A DNA stretch of 64,000 bases from an uncultured bacterium (lineage in GTDB: Bacteria > Verrucomicrobiota > Lentisphaeria > Oligosphaerales > Oligosphaeraceae). A model generated the notes under the pieces. That model did no database searches and was not told the origin of the DNA. It saw nothing but the letters and a program-made list of their open reading frames with translations. Made by a program: the position numbers and the translations under genes. Shown here one piece after another: positions 17,001 through 24,849 of the stretch (position 1 is the stretch's first letter; the number at the start of each line of letters is the position of its first letter). The stretch spans positions 1 to 64,000 of the forward strand of contig CACYQT010000009.1 of the NCBI GenBank assembly GCA_902776645.1. The letters run 5' to 3'.

Positions 17001-17932
17001 ATGACCGCGAACGCTTCCGCTACAATGGCTGGAACCGCGTTCTCGTCCATGTCCGCCACAAAGGACAGGACTACTGGCTCAACGACGCAGGCGAATACGC
17101 GGAACTGCCCTGCACGTCATATGACGATCGTTCCGTCCTGCTGGAAAACGGCAAGTTCGCGACCATCAACGTGCCGAAGGAATACAAGACCCGCACGACG
17201 TTCGACGGCCATGTCACGCTGAACGACGACGGCTCCGCCGACGTCACCGACACCTATTATTATTATGGTATGGACCACTCCTCCAAGAAGCGCTTCTTCA
17301 CGGAGCAGACGCCCGAGGCCAGACGCCGCTACCATCAGGAGCTCGTCTCCAATTTCTCGACGTCGGCCAACGCCGTCGGCGAACTGGTGACGGATTTCAC
17401 GTCATATCCAGGCAAGATGAGCTACACGGTCCATGTCGCGTACTACAGCACGAAGGCCGGCGACTACATGTACATCAAGAGCGGAAACCCGCTCTCCGGA
17501 TACATGAACCCGCGCGCCGACACACGAATCTCCCCCATCTACTGGGGCTCGCACCGCCAATTGGACAACCACATCCGCTTCGATCTTCCTCCCAAATTTG
17601 CCGACGTCGTGATGATTCCGAAGACCCTCAACTGGAAGACGCCTACCAAACACGGATGGCTTTCGCGTATCGTCAAAACGGACAAGAAAGGCTATGACCT
17701 GTACTACAAGGCGGACATGGATCCCGAAATCGTCCCCACCGCCTATTACAAGGAGCTGATGGACATGGCCCGCACGCTCCGCCATCCGTCGTTCACGACG
17801 CTCCTTCTCAAGAAAGTGGCCGAACCCGTCAAGAAAGAGGCCGAACAGCCCAAGAAAGAAGCTGAACAACCGAAGAAGGACGGCGAACAGCCCAAGAAGG
17901 AAGCCGCAACGCCCGAGAAGAAGGCCGCGTAA
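14006..17932 (+). CDS. Exported DUF3857/transglutaminase protein, internally duplicated
   Basis: Protein of 1308 residues with a signal peptide (MKRHFASLLILILSAALFAA). It holds two copies of the DUF3857-plus-transglutaminase arrangement. Copy one has DUF3857 at about 55-250 and a transglutaminase-like triad C339 (HGVCRDKAG), H379 (YFNHAI), D395 (FMDSTN). Copy two has DUF3857 at about 690-860 and GYGNPCDRGI (C966), VLVHV (H1015) and WLNDAGEYAE (D1027). Both triads look intact. The tail has short Lys/Glu/Ala/Pro repeats (EAEQPKK). Relatives are periplasmic or surface proteins of unknown role, possibly peptide or protein amide processing. AAAGGA 6 nt upstream fixes the start. A heptamer array and a hairpin follow the stop. 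Confidence 0.8.
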   Translation: MKRHFASLLILILSAALFAADEHAMLDLAKVQEIAKGATREKFPDAEDVMIDDIISITYQKDGSSVTWDDTCVKILTDKGVRNNRTLGAGYNISYAKAFFTTVEIIKPNGQIIPIDIESNSKEMVSSGQMDSNIYNPNSKTLRVGVPGLEVGDILHYIKCTQVYNSRMPGLFCHTELFEYSSPMMNYTVKIDGPADHPLRSIALKDEIPGTVTHEKKEENGRILYKWTVKDVPRMFSEPNMPSLSRVVQRLGVSTAASWKEVSQWFWKINAQHFIDAPEIIAKVKELCKDAKNEDQKIQAIFKFVSQEIRYMGITLEKDAPGYEPHDITLTFNNRHGVCRDKAGLLVAMLRMADIDAYPVLIDTGPLKDAEYPLPYFNHAITAVRRKSGEYIFMDSTNETTKELFPAYLCHRSIIIGTPEGEDLRISPITPAEKNMMEITTNLYIDDKGDLTGESFFKFNGYNDNSYRATMARRTPEKQREFFESIVKNIAPGTRLIDMELKPADVSDTSVPLSLRLTFAADSIMIDNGKVSMLKIPSFFSSVGSANSMLGSTTLEKRKYPMMVRVACGIHETINATFDPVWGGLAYLPSYPKVDCDTMLKTCKVSFKNDTLTQESTYAIKTVEFSPEQYLELKKNRRRFGGIGKMPIFDRSIPRKKPVIKKEPTVKKVSDQPESDFELLDSQDVYTFTDPYHWHTKTTVRRKILTYKGKKDFSELKLNYAPARESVKLNYARVINGDKVQNISEQEQNIMDASWVAGAPKYDPTKILVCSLPGVEIGSIIEYEYEYDATGTWPFQGSFIFQDYAHVAHNKLVINVPENLPLYAKFHSGGWLVKTKGFENIFKSTSETKNGIRKLTWEAYDLPAIARENDLPSFSMFTPCVEIGFGDWKRHADEVFSQMKRHTLPGEKVRELAEELRQKDDVATIRAVRDKVMKSIRIAGPYFNYLSYSNMSNAEATLRDGYGNPCDRGILMFSILSYLGFKPEFALANPTVFDKAIDHDRERFRYNGWNRVLVHVRHKGQDYWLNDAGEYAELPCTSYDDRSVLLENGKFATINVPKEYKTRTTFDGHVTLNDDGSADVTDTYYYYGMDHSSKKRFFTEQTPEARRRYHQELVSNFSTSANAVGELVTDFTSYPGKMSYTVHVAYYSTKAGDYMYIKSGNPLSGYMNPRADTRISPIYWGSHRQLDNHIRFDLPPKFADVVMIPKTLNWKTPTKHGWLSRIVKTDKKGYDLYYKADMDPEIVPTAYYKELMDMARTLRHPSFTTLLLKKVAEPVKKEAEQPKKEAEQPKKDGEQPKKEAATPEKKAA

Positions 17933-17943
17933 CGGCTGTATTT

Positions 17944-17967
17944 GCTTTTAGCTTTCAGCTTTCAGCT
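17944..17967. repeat. Heptamer array GCTTTTA/GCTTTCA
   Basis: Three 7-bp units (GCTTTTA, GCTTTCA, GCTTTCA) and a partial fourth, starting 12 bp after the stop of the DUF3857 gene. One of several heptamer arrays that lie at gene 3' ends in this window. Confidence 0.6.
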
Positions 17968-17994
17968 CCGCGTAGCGGCTAGGCCGCTACGCGG
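17968..17994. terminator. Perfect 12-bp hairpin between convergent genes
   Basis: CCGCGTAGCGGC (17968-17979), loop TAG, GCCGCTACGCGG (17983-17994). It overlaps the last codons and stop of the MATE gene, whose terminal IRVAA-stop is encoded by one arm. It has no long T run, but its position between converging genes fits a bidirectional terminator. Confidence 0.55.
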
Positions 17995-19352
17995 ATTTCC
18001 TTCCATTTTCCGCCACGCAGGCGGTAGTACCACATCGGCGGCAGGCTGACGATGAAAATCGTCGCGAACGACCAGATCGTCATCAGCCCCCAGTGGAAGA
18101 CATCAACCAAAATGATCGCAATGACCGTCAGGCCCGTCGCGACCGCCATCACCTTGAACACCCATTTCGTGTCGCCGACGGCGCCCAGGCCGGACATCAG
18201 CGCGATGTTGATGGAATCCGCGATCGTGTAGGTGGCCATCAGTTTCATCAGTTTCGAACCGACCGCCAGCACTTCCGAATAATGGACGCCGCCCAGATCG
18301 CTGTCGCTTTGGAACAGCATGAAATACTGTCTGGAAAACACCGCGAATGTGAACGCGATGAACGTCATCCAAATCTGGCAGAGGACAAGACCGTGGCCCA
18401 TGTAGGCGAGCGCGTTCTTGTAGTTGCGTTCGCCGTGGCTCTGCCCCGCCAGCGTGCTGATGGCGCGGCTGACGCCGAAAATCGGCACGAACGCCAACTG
18501 GTTCAGACGGAACGCGATCGTCGTCGCCGCCAGTTCGACCGTGCCCATGCGGCCGATGACCAATAGGAACAATGTCCAGAGAAACGCGTCCATGCACATC
18601 TGGAAGCCGCTCGGCAGCCCGAACCGCAGCAATTGCTTCGCGACGGTCCAGCGGAACCGCCAGTCGCTGCGGCTCTTGTAGCGTTCTGCGTTCTCATGGC
18701 CGAAGAACCACCAGAGCATCATCGACAGCGGAAACAAATTCGAAAGGACGGTCGCCCATGCCGCGCCGCCGACGCCCATCTCCGGGCAGCCCCATTTGCC
18801 GAAAATCATCGCGTAATCCATGACGACGTTCGCAATCTGCCCTGTCAGCTGCGCGATCATCAGCCGCATGTTGTCCGCCCGTCCGCTGAAGAAGCCCGAC
18901 AGCGAGCATTGCGCGAAGCTCAACGCGCCGCCGAACAACAGGATCTTCAGATATTCCGCCTCCAGAACCCGCAGTTCCTCCGCATGGCCGACGACTTTGA
19001 AAAACCAGTCCGTCCCAAGCCCGAGAAACGCCGTGATGACACCGCAGAACAACGCCAGATACAGGCCCTGCCAGTTGACGGAGCCGATCTTGCTATCCTG
19101 CCCCGCGCCCACTTGGTTCGCCGTGATCGTGCCCGTGTAGCTCACCGTCCCGATGATCAGGCTGGTCGTCAGCCATGACAGCATACCAGCCGTTCCGGAC
19201 GCCGCGATCGCCACAGGCGAATACCACGAAAGGAACATCGCATCCGTGAACTGCATCAAAACATAGCCGGACGACGACATCACCAACGGCGCGGACAATC
19301 TCAGCAGCCGGTTGTATTTCGCCTTCTGACCAAATAATTCCTTGAATTGCAT
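17979..19352 (-). CDS. MATE family efflux transporter
   Basis: Inner-membrane multidrug and toxic compound extrusion protein of 457 residues with about twelve membrane segments. Typical sequences are LSAPLVMSSSGYVLMQFTDAMFLSWYS near the N-terminus, LTGQIANVVMDYAMIFGKWGCPEMGVGGAAWATVLS in the middle and LRFGLPSGFQMCMDAFLW at the start of the second half. MATE pumps exchange cations or drugs for Na+ or H+; the substrate is unknown. Only a weak AGAGAAG precedes the ATG. The gene is convergent with the DUF3857 gene and divergent from the glutamine synthetase-family gene. Confidence 0.88.
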   Translation of the reverse strand: MQFKELFGQKAKYNRLLRLSAPLVMSSSGYVLMQFTDAMFLSWYSPVAIAASGTAGMLSWLTTSLIIGTVSYTGTITANQVGAGQDSKIGSVNWQGLYLALFCGVITAFLGLGTDWFFKVVGHAEELRVLEAEYLKILLFGGALSFAQCSLSGFFSGRADNMRLMIAQLTGQIANVVMDYAMIFGKWGCPEMGVGGAAWATVLSNLFPLSMMLWWFFGHENAERYKSRSDWRFRWTVAKQLLRFGLPSGFQMCMDAFLWTLFLLVIGRMGTVELAATTIAFRLNQLAFVPIFGVSRAISTLAGQSHGERNYKNALAYMGHGLVLCQIWMTFIAFTFAVFSRQYFMLFQSDSDLGGVHYSEVLAVGSKLMKLMATYTIADSINIALMSGLGAVGDTKWVFKVMAVATGLTVIAIILVDVFHWGLMTIWSFATIFIVSLPPMWYYRLRGGKWKEIRVAA

Positions 19353-19547
19353 CTTCTCTCAAACTTCCATTTATAAATAATGTCACATGTTTAATATACT
19401 CCACGGGCAGGCAATATCCAGAAGACGCACCAGAACCAACCATTTTACATTTTTTGACGTCACATTTTCTTGAACTTTCATCTTGATGGTTTAATGTTTA
19501 CGGATTTTGTAAATCTCAGTTACCAATCATCATTCAAGAGGACTCCA

Positions 19548-21053
19548 ATGCCCAGCGACAACATCGACATGAACTGCAACGCCCTGGTCAAACAACTCCA
19601 GAAGCCCAGTTCCCAATTCACCAAGCAAGACATCGTCACCTTCATCCGCAACAACGAGATTCAGCATGTCAATTTCATGTATCCCGCCGGAGACGGACGT
19701 CTGAAAACGCTGAATTTCATCATCAACAACGCCGAATATCTGGATGAAATCCTCACCTGCGGCGAACGCGTCGACGGTTCCAGCCTCTTCACCTTCATCG
19801 AGGCCAGCAGCAGCGACCTCTATGTCGTGCCGAAATTCAGCACGGCTTTCGTCGATCCCTTCGCGGAACTGCCCACGCTGTGCATGCTTTGCTCGTTCTA
19901 CAACAAAGACGGCGAGCCGTTGGCCAGTTCCCCCGAATTCACGCTCCACAAGGCCTGCGAGCAGTTCAAGAAAGAGACCGGCATGGAATTCCAGGCCATG
20001 GGCGAACTTGAATACTACGTCATCGCCCCCGAATCGCCGTTCTTCCCCGCCTCCGACCAGCGTGGCTACCACGAATCCGCCCCCTATGCGAAATTCAACG
20101 AATTCCGCCAGCGGTGCATGCTCTACGTCGCCCAGGCAGGCGGCCTCATCAAATACGGCCATTCGGAAGTCGGCAACTTCAATCTGGACGGCATGACCTA
20201 CGAGCAGAATGAAATCGAATTCCTCCCCTGCCCCGCGGAAGACGCCGCCAACCAGCTGACCATCGCCAAATGGATCATCCGCAATCTCGCCTTCGAATAC
20301 GGCTACAACGTCACGTTCGCGCCGAAAATCACGACAGGCAAGGCCGGTTCCGGCATGCACATCCACATGCGCATCATGAAGGATGGCGTCAACCAGATGC
20401 TGAAGGACGGCGTCATCTCCGAAACCGCCAGACGCTTCATCGCCGGCATGATGAAACTTGCGCCTTCCATCACGGCTTTCGGCAACATGAACCCCACGTC
20501 GTATTTCCGCCTCGTGCCCCATCAGGAGGCCCCCACGAACGTCTGCTGGGGCGACCGCAACCGCTCCTGCCTCGTCCGCGTCCCGCTCGGCTGGGCCAGC
20601 AAGAACGACCTCTGCAAGCAGACCAACCCGTTGGAAAACAACAGCGAATACGACACACGCCAGAAACAGACCGTCGAAATGCGTTCGCCGGACGCCTCCG
20701 CCAACGTCTATCTCCTCCTGGCCGGCCTCGCCGTCGCCGGACGCTACGGCCTCAGCCTGCCCGATGGGCTGGAAATCGCCGACAAGACGTATGTCAATGT
20801 CAACATCCATCGCAAGGAGAACGAAGCCCTGCTCAACAGTCTGGCGACACTGCCCGACAGCTGCGCCGCCTCCGCCGACTGCCTGCAGGCCCAACGCGCC
20901 GTCTATGAAAAGGATGGCGTCTTCAGCCCGGCCATGATCGACGGCATCATCGCACAGCTGAAAGCCTTCAACGACGCCACGCTCCGCGCCGACATGGGCG
21001 ACGATCTCGAAGCCATGGCGAAACTCGTCAAGACTTATTTCCACTGCGGCTGA
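19548..21053 (+). CDS. Glutamine synthetase family protein
   Basis: Protein of 501 residues with a beta-grasp N-domain and a glutamine synthetase catalytic domain. Metal and substrate motifs are GELEYYV (152-158), NEIEF (221-225), GSGMHIHM (267-274), NRSCLVRVP (338-346) and VEMRSPDAS (386-394). No adenylylation loop Tyr motif (NLYDLP) is seen. It could be a true ammonia-assimilating GS or a gamma-glutamyl-amine synthetase paralogue; both use ATP and glutamate. The frame is open from 19470, but AAGAGGA lies about 6 nt before the ATG at 19548, which is taken as the start. It stands alone with a strong terminator behind it. Confidence 0.85.
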   Translation: MPSDNIDMNCNALVKQLQKPSSQFTKQDIVTFIRNNEIQHVNFMYPAGDGRLKTLNFIINNAEYLDEILTCGERVDGSSLFTFIEASSSDLYVVPKFSTAFVDPFAELPTLCMLCSFYNKDGEPLASSPEFTLHKACEQFKKETGMEFQAMGELEYYVIAPESPFFPASDQRGYHESAPYAKFNEFRQRCMLYVAQAGGLIKYGHSEVGNFNLDGMTYEQNEIEFLPCPAEDAANQLTIAKWIIRNLAFEYGYNVTFAPKITTGKAGSGMHIHMRIMKDGVNQMLKDGVISETARRFIAGMMKLAPSITAFGNMNPTSYFRLVPHQEAPTNVCWGDRNRSCLVRVPLGWASKNDLCKQTNPLENNSEYDTRQKQTVEMRSPDASANVYLLLAGLAVAGRYGLSLPDGLEIADKTYVNVNIHRKENEALLNSLATLPDSCAASADCLQAQRAVYEKDGVFSPAMIDGIIAQLKAFNDATLRADMGDDLEAMAKLVKTYFHCG

Positions 21054-21065
21054 GCAGTCAATTAT

Positions 21066-21103
21066 CCGTCCGCCCAAGGCTCTTTTTCAGCTTGGGCGGA
21101 CGG
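21066..21103. terminator. Terminator between glutamine synthetase-family gene and XRE regulator
   Basis: CCGTCCGCCCAAG (21066-21078) pairs perfectly with CTTGGGCGGACGG (21091-21103) around a T-rich loop. It lies between converging genes. Confidence 0.8.
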
Positions 21104-21108
21104 GACGC

Positions 21109-21438
21109 TCACTGCTTTTCGATATTCCTGAAAAACGAATCCGGGTCCTCGCCCATCGCCGCCGCCAACTTCACTGCGGCACGGCGGCTCAATTTGCGAC
21201 GGCCAGTTTCATACGCGCTGATGACAACTTGGTGAATACCGCTCTTTTCCGCAAGTTGCTCCTGCGTCAATTCATGCTTCAGACGTGTTCCGGCCAGCAA
21301 ATCTCCAGGCGTGACATTTTTCCAATAATCCGTCTTGAAGACATCCACGTATTCTTCGTCGTTTTTTACAGCATGATGTTCTGCTGTAGAACGATTATGG
21401 AATTCCGTATTGTAAAATCTGTGTTCATTGGTATTCAT
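21109..21438 (-). CDS. XRE family helix-turn-helix regulator
   Basis: DNA-binding protein of 109 residues. After a polar N-terminal 45 residues comes a Cro/CI-type helix-turn-helix: LLAGTRLKHELTQEQLAEKS, then GIHQVVISAYETGRRKLSRRAAVKLAAAMG. This is the fold of HigA-like antitoxins, but no toxin gene is adjacent. AAAGGAG lies 5 nt before the ATG. It starts 21 bp after the mtaB stop on the same strand, so it may be the last gene of the proC-U32-mtaB transcript or have its own promoter. Its target is unknown; autoregulation is common in the family. Confidence 0.82.
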   Translation of the reverse strand: MNTNEHRFYNTEFHNRSTAEHHAVKNDEEYVDVFKTDYWKNVTPGDLLAGTRLKHELTQEQLAEKSGIHQVVISAYETGRRKLSRRAAVKLAAAMGEDPDSFFRNIEKQ

Positions 21439-21459
21439 AGTCTCTCCTTTATATACTTA

Positions 21460-22740
21460 TTATTCGATATTTCCCCTCAATTCACGTTTTCCCGTGGCCG
21501 ACTGGATGGCGACTGTCTGAATCGTGTTGTGCGCGATGGGCGACGGCGAATCGATCGTCACATGGAGGTAGTTGTCCGACCAGCCAGACGGCGGATTCTC
21601 CTCTTCCACCAAAACATCCAGCGTTTTTCCAACCTGCGATTTCGCAAAGGCTTCCGCTTTTTCGACAGCCAGTTCCAGCAATTCTCCGGAACGCTCTTCC
21701 GCGACATGTTTCGGCGGCCGCCCGGGCATGGTCGCCGCAGGCGTTCCGGGTCGCGGCGAATACGTGAAGACATGCATGAGGCCGAACGGCAGTCGCGACA
21801 TGAATGATTTGCATGCCGCGAACGTGGCGTCCGTCTCCCCCGGAAAGCCGACGATGACGTCCGTCCCCAGGCAGACGTCCGGAACTTTTTCCGCCGCAAG
21901 CATCGCGATGCGTTCGAATTCGGCGGCGTTGTAGTGACGGCCCATCTGTTTGAGAATCGTATCCTCCCCGTATTGGACGGGCAGGTGGAGGAAACGGCAG
22001 AGCCGTGGATTCCGCGCCATCAGATCGATGACCTGATGGACAACCGGCCCCGGCTCGGCGGAGCCAAGGCGGATGCGGAAGCCGTCGCCAAGCGAGAGAA
22101 TCTGTTCGATGACATCCGCGAGATTGCAGCCGCTATTATTATAAGTTGTTATATTGACACCCGTCAGGACGATTTCCCGATGGCCGCGGCGGATCAGTTC
22201 GGAAGCTTCGCGCAGAAGATCATGCAGATTTCTGGAACGGGCGGGGCCACGCGTGTGCGGGACGATGCAGTACGTGCAGAAGAAATCGCAGCCCTCCTGG
22301 ATCTTGAGGTTCGCCCGCGTCCGTTCGTCATAAAGCGAAACGCCCGGGCTGAGAAAGTCCTCACTGGCGTCGCCAGGCGCGGGAAACAATGGTTTCTGCT
22401 GGCGTATCAGCTTGTCGCCAAGCAACTTGCTAAGCGGGGCAGGCTTCGGGTTCGGCACGATCAAATCGACTTCCGGATACTTTTCCGCATCCGCGACCGT
22501 CGCTTCGCAACCCATCAGCACGACAAACGCGTCCGGCAGCCGTTTTCTGGCGGCGCGGACGGCCTGCCGCGATTTCTGCGAGGCGATGCCCGTCACGGCG
22601 CAACTGTTGATAATGACGATGTCCGACGGCTCGCCCCATGGCACGGACTGGTAGCCGTGGGCGGTCAAATCGCCCGCGACGGTGGCTGAATCAGCCTGGT
22701 TGAGACGGCATCCCAATGTATGGATGGAAAATGTTAGCAT
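21460..22740 (-). CDS. mtaB: tRNA t6A37 methylthiotransferase
   Basis: Radical SAM methylthiotransferase of about 426 residues, MtaB type, which converts t6A to ms2t6A at position 37 of ANN-reading tRNAs. The N-terminal MTTase domain has HTLGCRLNQADS and NSCAVTGIAS with VLMGCEA, supplying the three cluster Cys. The radical SAM CxxxCxxC is in EGCDFFCTYCIVPHTRG. HLPVQYGEDTILKQMGR and VIVGFPGETDATF follow, then a C-terminal TRAM-like segment (GKTLDVLVEEENPPSGWSDN). The open frame extends to 22851, but that part overlaps the U32 gene; the ATG at 22740 begins the conserved MLTFSIHTLGCR and leaves a 13-bp gap after U32. It is part of a proC-U32-mtaB operon. Confidence 0.9.
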   Translation of the reverse strand: MLTFSIHTLGCRLNQADSATVAGDLTAHGYQSVPWGEPSDIVIINSCAVTGIASQKSRQAVRAARKRLPDAFVVLMGCEATVADAEKYPEVDLIVPNPKPAPLSKLLGDKLIRQQKPLFPAPGDASEDFLSPGVSLYDERTRANLKIQEGCDFFCTYCIVPHTRGPARSRNLHDLLREASELIRRGHREIVLTGVNITTYNNSGCNLADVIEQILSLGDGFRIRLGSAEPGPVVHQVIDLMARNPRLCRFLHLPVQYGEDTILKQMGRHYNAAEFERIAMLAAEKVPDVCLGTDVIVGFPGETDATFAACKSFMSRLPFGLMHVFTYSPRPGTPAATMPGRPPKHVAEERSGELLELAVEKAEAFAKSQVGKTLDVLVEEENPPSGWSDNYLHVTIDSPSPIAHNTIQTVAIQSATGKRELRGNIE

Positions 22741-22753
22741 GGCGGCGGAATCG

Positions 22754-24844
22754 TTAGCGGAGTCGTCTGTCGTAGTTGAAAAGAGAGGTGGCGGAAGGGG
22801 CGTCCTGCAGATTCTCCGCACCTGTGAGATCGATAACCAGCTGGGATACACGGACTTTGGCGTTATGGAGCTTCCGCCAGTCCATCGGAACGGTGGAACG
22901 AAGCGCCGTGACGGAGCCTTCCGTCACAGGCCGCAACGTGACTTTGCGGCCGTCGGACAGCGTGTTGCCGCAGCCGAAACCGTCCGGCAGGACGGCGCGT
23001 GTGCGCATGAGGGCCGGATAGCTGAAAATCGTCAGGATGAGCGGCGTCTCCGCATTGTCGCAGAGGGCTTCCAATTGATCGGAATCGATTTCACAGGAGA
23101 CGGTCGCGGCCTGGCAGCCAAGGCTCGCCAAATGCTTGGCGGCCAAGGCGTTGAGAACAGCCAGCCCTTCGCCGGCGATCATCGTGGCGTTCGATTCCTT
23201 CGCCAGCTGCCATGTGTCCCATGAATTGACTTCGATCGTCATGACGGGCGCCACCAGCGACAGGAAGTCGCGGATGGCCGGAATGTCCGCCTCATAGATG
23301 ACGGACGGCAGCGCGATGGCGAAGATATCTTCATAATGCTCAATGAGTTGGATGGCGAGAGCCTTGATGTCGGTGTCCGCGCAGACTTGCGAATCGACGA
23401 TCAGTTTGCAGGAGCCGAGCATGGTCTTGCGGTTGGCGAAACACGCTTCCGCCTGCGACGGCGTGACGCGCAGGAGCGTCGCATGGTCTCCAAGCCGCAG
23501 TTTGTTTTCAACACATTTGCCATGAGGGGCTTCGAGAATTTCCCGAACCGCCTGCGGCAGGACAATGTCGCGAACGACGCCGTCCGTTTCCTTCTGGCTG
23601 CGGCGGATGAACGCAGTCGCCTCCTCCATGACGCGATTGCCCGCATTGCGCGGCAGAAGTCGGTCCGGCAGATTCTCCTGATTGTATTTGATGTCCGCCA
23701 GCCGTCCGTCCGTCGCAAGCAGTTTGGCGAGTTCGATGGCGATTTCCGCGACATCGATGGCGCGTTTCGGATTGGCGACGCGCTGCGGCGGCGTGCGAAG
23801 CGTCGTCTCGTGATTGTTATAGGTTAAATGCCAAATGGTTCCGTTTGTGTCGTCGTTGGAGACATGGACGCTGTTTCCATCGGTTGCGGCGGTCTCCGCC
23901 TGGCAGTCCGAACGGAAATCGGCGGTCTGTTCGCCTGCGGGACGGGCGGATTCCCCCGTGACGTCCGTGCGGATTCCATGGAAATACGCATTGGACATCC
24001 TGCGGCCCGCATACGCGCCGAGCTTGGCGGTCGATTGAGCCAATTCGTCGTTGGAAAGACTGCCGTTGAGAGCTTCGCGATAGAGACTTACGGTTTTCGA
24101 GACCCATGGGGCCGATTTGAGGCGACCTTCGATTTTCAGGGAATCGACGCCTATTTCAGCCAGTCTGGCCAAGTCGCCCGCGAGGCACATGTCATGCATG
24201 GAAAGCGGCGTGGACGTGACGCCATTCTGATTTGTCCAGCGGACGCGGCACGGGCTTGCGCATGCGCCGCGGTTGCCGCTGCGGCCGCCGACCCAGCTGG
24301 AAAGCAGGCAGCGCCCCGAACAGCTGAAGCAAAGAGCCCCTTGCACAAATACTTCGATTTCAACGCCGTGGCCGATGGCCGCCTTCATTTCTTCCTCCGA
24401 CAGCTCCCGCGCCAGAACGACACGCGTGATGCCGAAGGATTTCGCGGCTTCGACGCCGGCGGATGTCGTGACGGCGGCCTGCGTGCTGAAATGGAAGGCG
24501 AGTTTCGGGAAGGCGGGAATGAACGCCAGAATGGCCGGATCGCGAACAAGAACGGCATCGACTCCGGCCTGCTCCGCCAACGCGAGCGTCCGTGCGGCAA
24601 GGCCGAGTTCGCGTTGTGCAAGATCCACATTCAACGTCAGATAGGCCTTGGCATGAGCGTCATGAATGGATTGGACGACTGTCTGCAGCGCTTCCGGCGG
24701 AAAGTTTTTGGCACCAGTCCGGGCGTTCAGTTTCTTGAGGCCGAAATAGACGGCGTCCGCCCCCGCCGCCAAGGCGGCGGCGAGTTCGTCCGGACCGCCC
24801 GCGGGGGCCAGCAGTTCAGGCATTTTGCTCACGTCCGTCGCCAT
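22754..24844 (-). CDS. U32 family peptidase (RlhA/collagenase-like)
   Basis: Protein of 696 residues in the U32 family. It opens with ELLAPAGGPDELAAALAAGADAVYFGL, continues with FHFSTQAAVTTSAGVEAAK, and carries the signature EVFVQGALCFSCSGRCLLSS with NRGACASPCR, the four Cys expected to bind an Fe-S cluster. Bacterial U32 members include RlhA, which hydroxylates 23S rRNA, and TrhP for tRNA; others were called collagenases. The length and the long C-terminal part (about 350-696) resemble the YdcP/RlhA group. It starts 5 bp after proC and is followed 13 bp later by mtaB, so an RNA-modification role would fit the neighbours. That specific function is inference. Confidence 0.85.
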   Translation of the reverse strand: MATDVSKMPELLAPAGGPDELAAALAAGADAVYFGLKKLNARTGAKNFPPEALQTVVQSIHDAHAKAYLTLNVDLAQRELGLAARTLALAEQAGVDAVLVRDPAILAFIPAFPKLAFHFSTQAAVTTSAGVEAAKSFGITRVVLARELSEEEMKAAIGHGVEIEVFVQGALCFSCSGRCLLSSWVGGRSGNRGACASPCRVRWTNQNGVTSTPLSMHDMCLAGDLARLAEIGVDSLKIEGRLKSAPWVSKTVSLYREALNGSLSNDELAQSTAKLGAYAGRRMSNAYFHGIRTDVTGESARPAGEQTADFRSDCQAETAATDGNSVHVSNDDTNGTIWHLTYNNHETTLRTPPQRVANPKRAIDVAEIAIELAKLLATDGRLADIKYNQENLPDRLLPRNAGNRVMEEATAFIRRSQKETDGVVRDIVLPQAVREILEAPHGKCVENKLRLGDHATLLRVTPSQAEACFANRKTMLGSCKLIVDSQVCADTDIKALAIQLIEHYEDIFAIALPSVIYEADIPAIRDFLSLVAPVMTIEVNSWDTWQLAKESNATMIAGEGLAVLNALAAKHLASLGCQAATVSCEIDSDQLEALCDNAETPLILTIFSYPALMRTRAVLPDGFGCGNTLSDGRKVTLRPVTEGSVTALRSTVPMDWRKLHNAKVRVSQLVIDLTGAENLQDAPSATSLFNYDRRLR

Positions 24845-24849
24845 GGCAG

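Noticed and set aside
19530-21077. 515-codon frame on - over the glutamine synthetase-family gene
   Set aside because: Antisense shadow of a recognised enzyme; no known domain.
21109-21438. XRE protein as antitoxin of a toxin-antitoxin pair
   Set aside because: No toxin-like gene is adjacent on either side.
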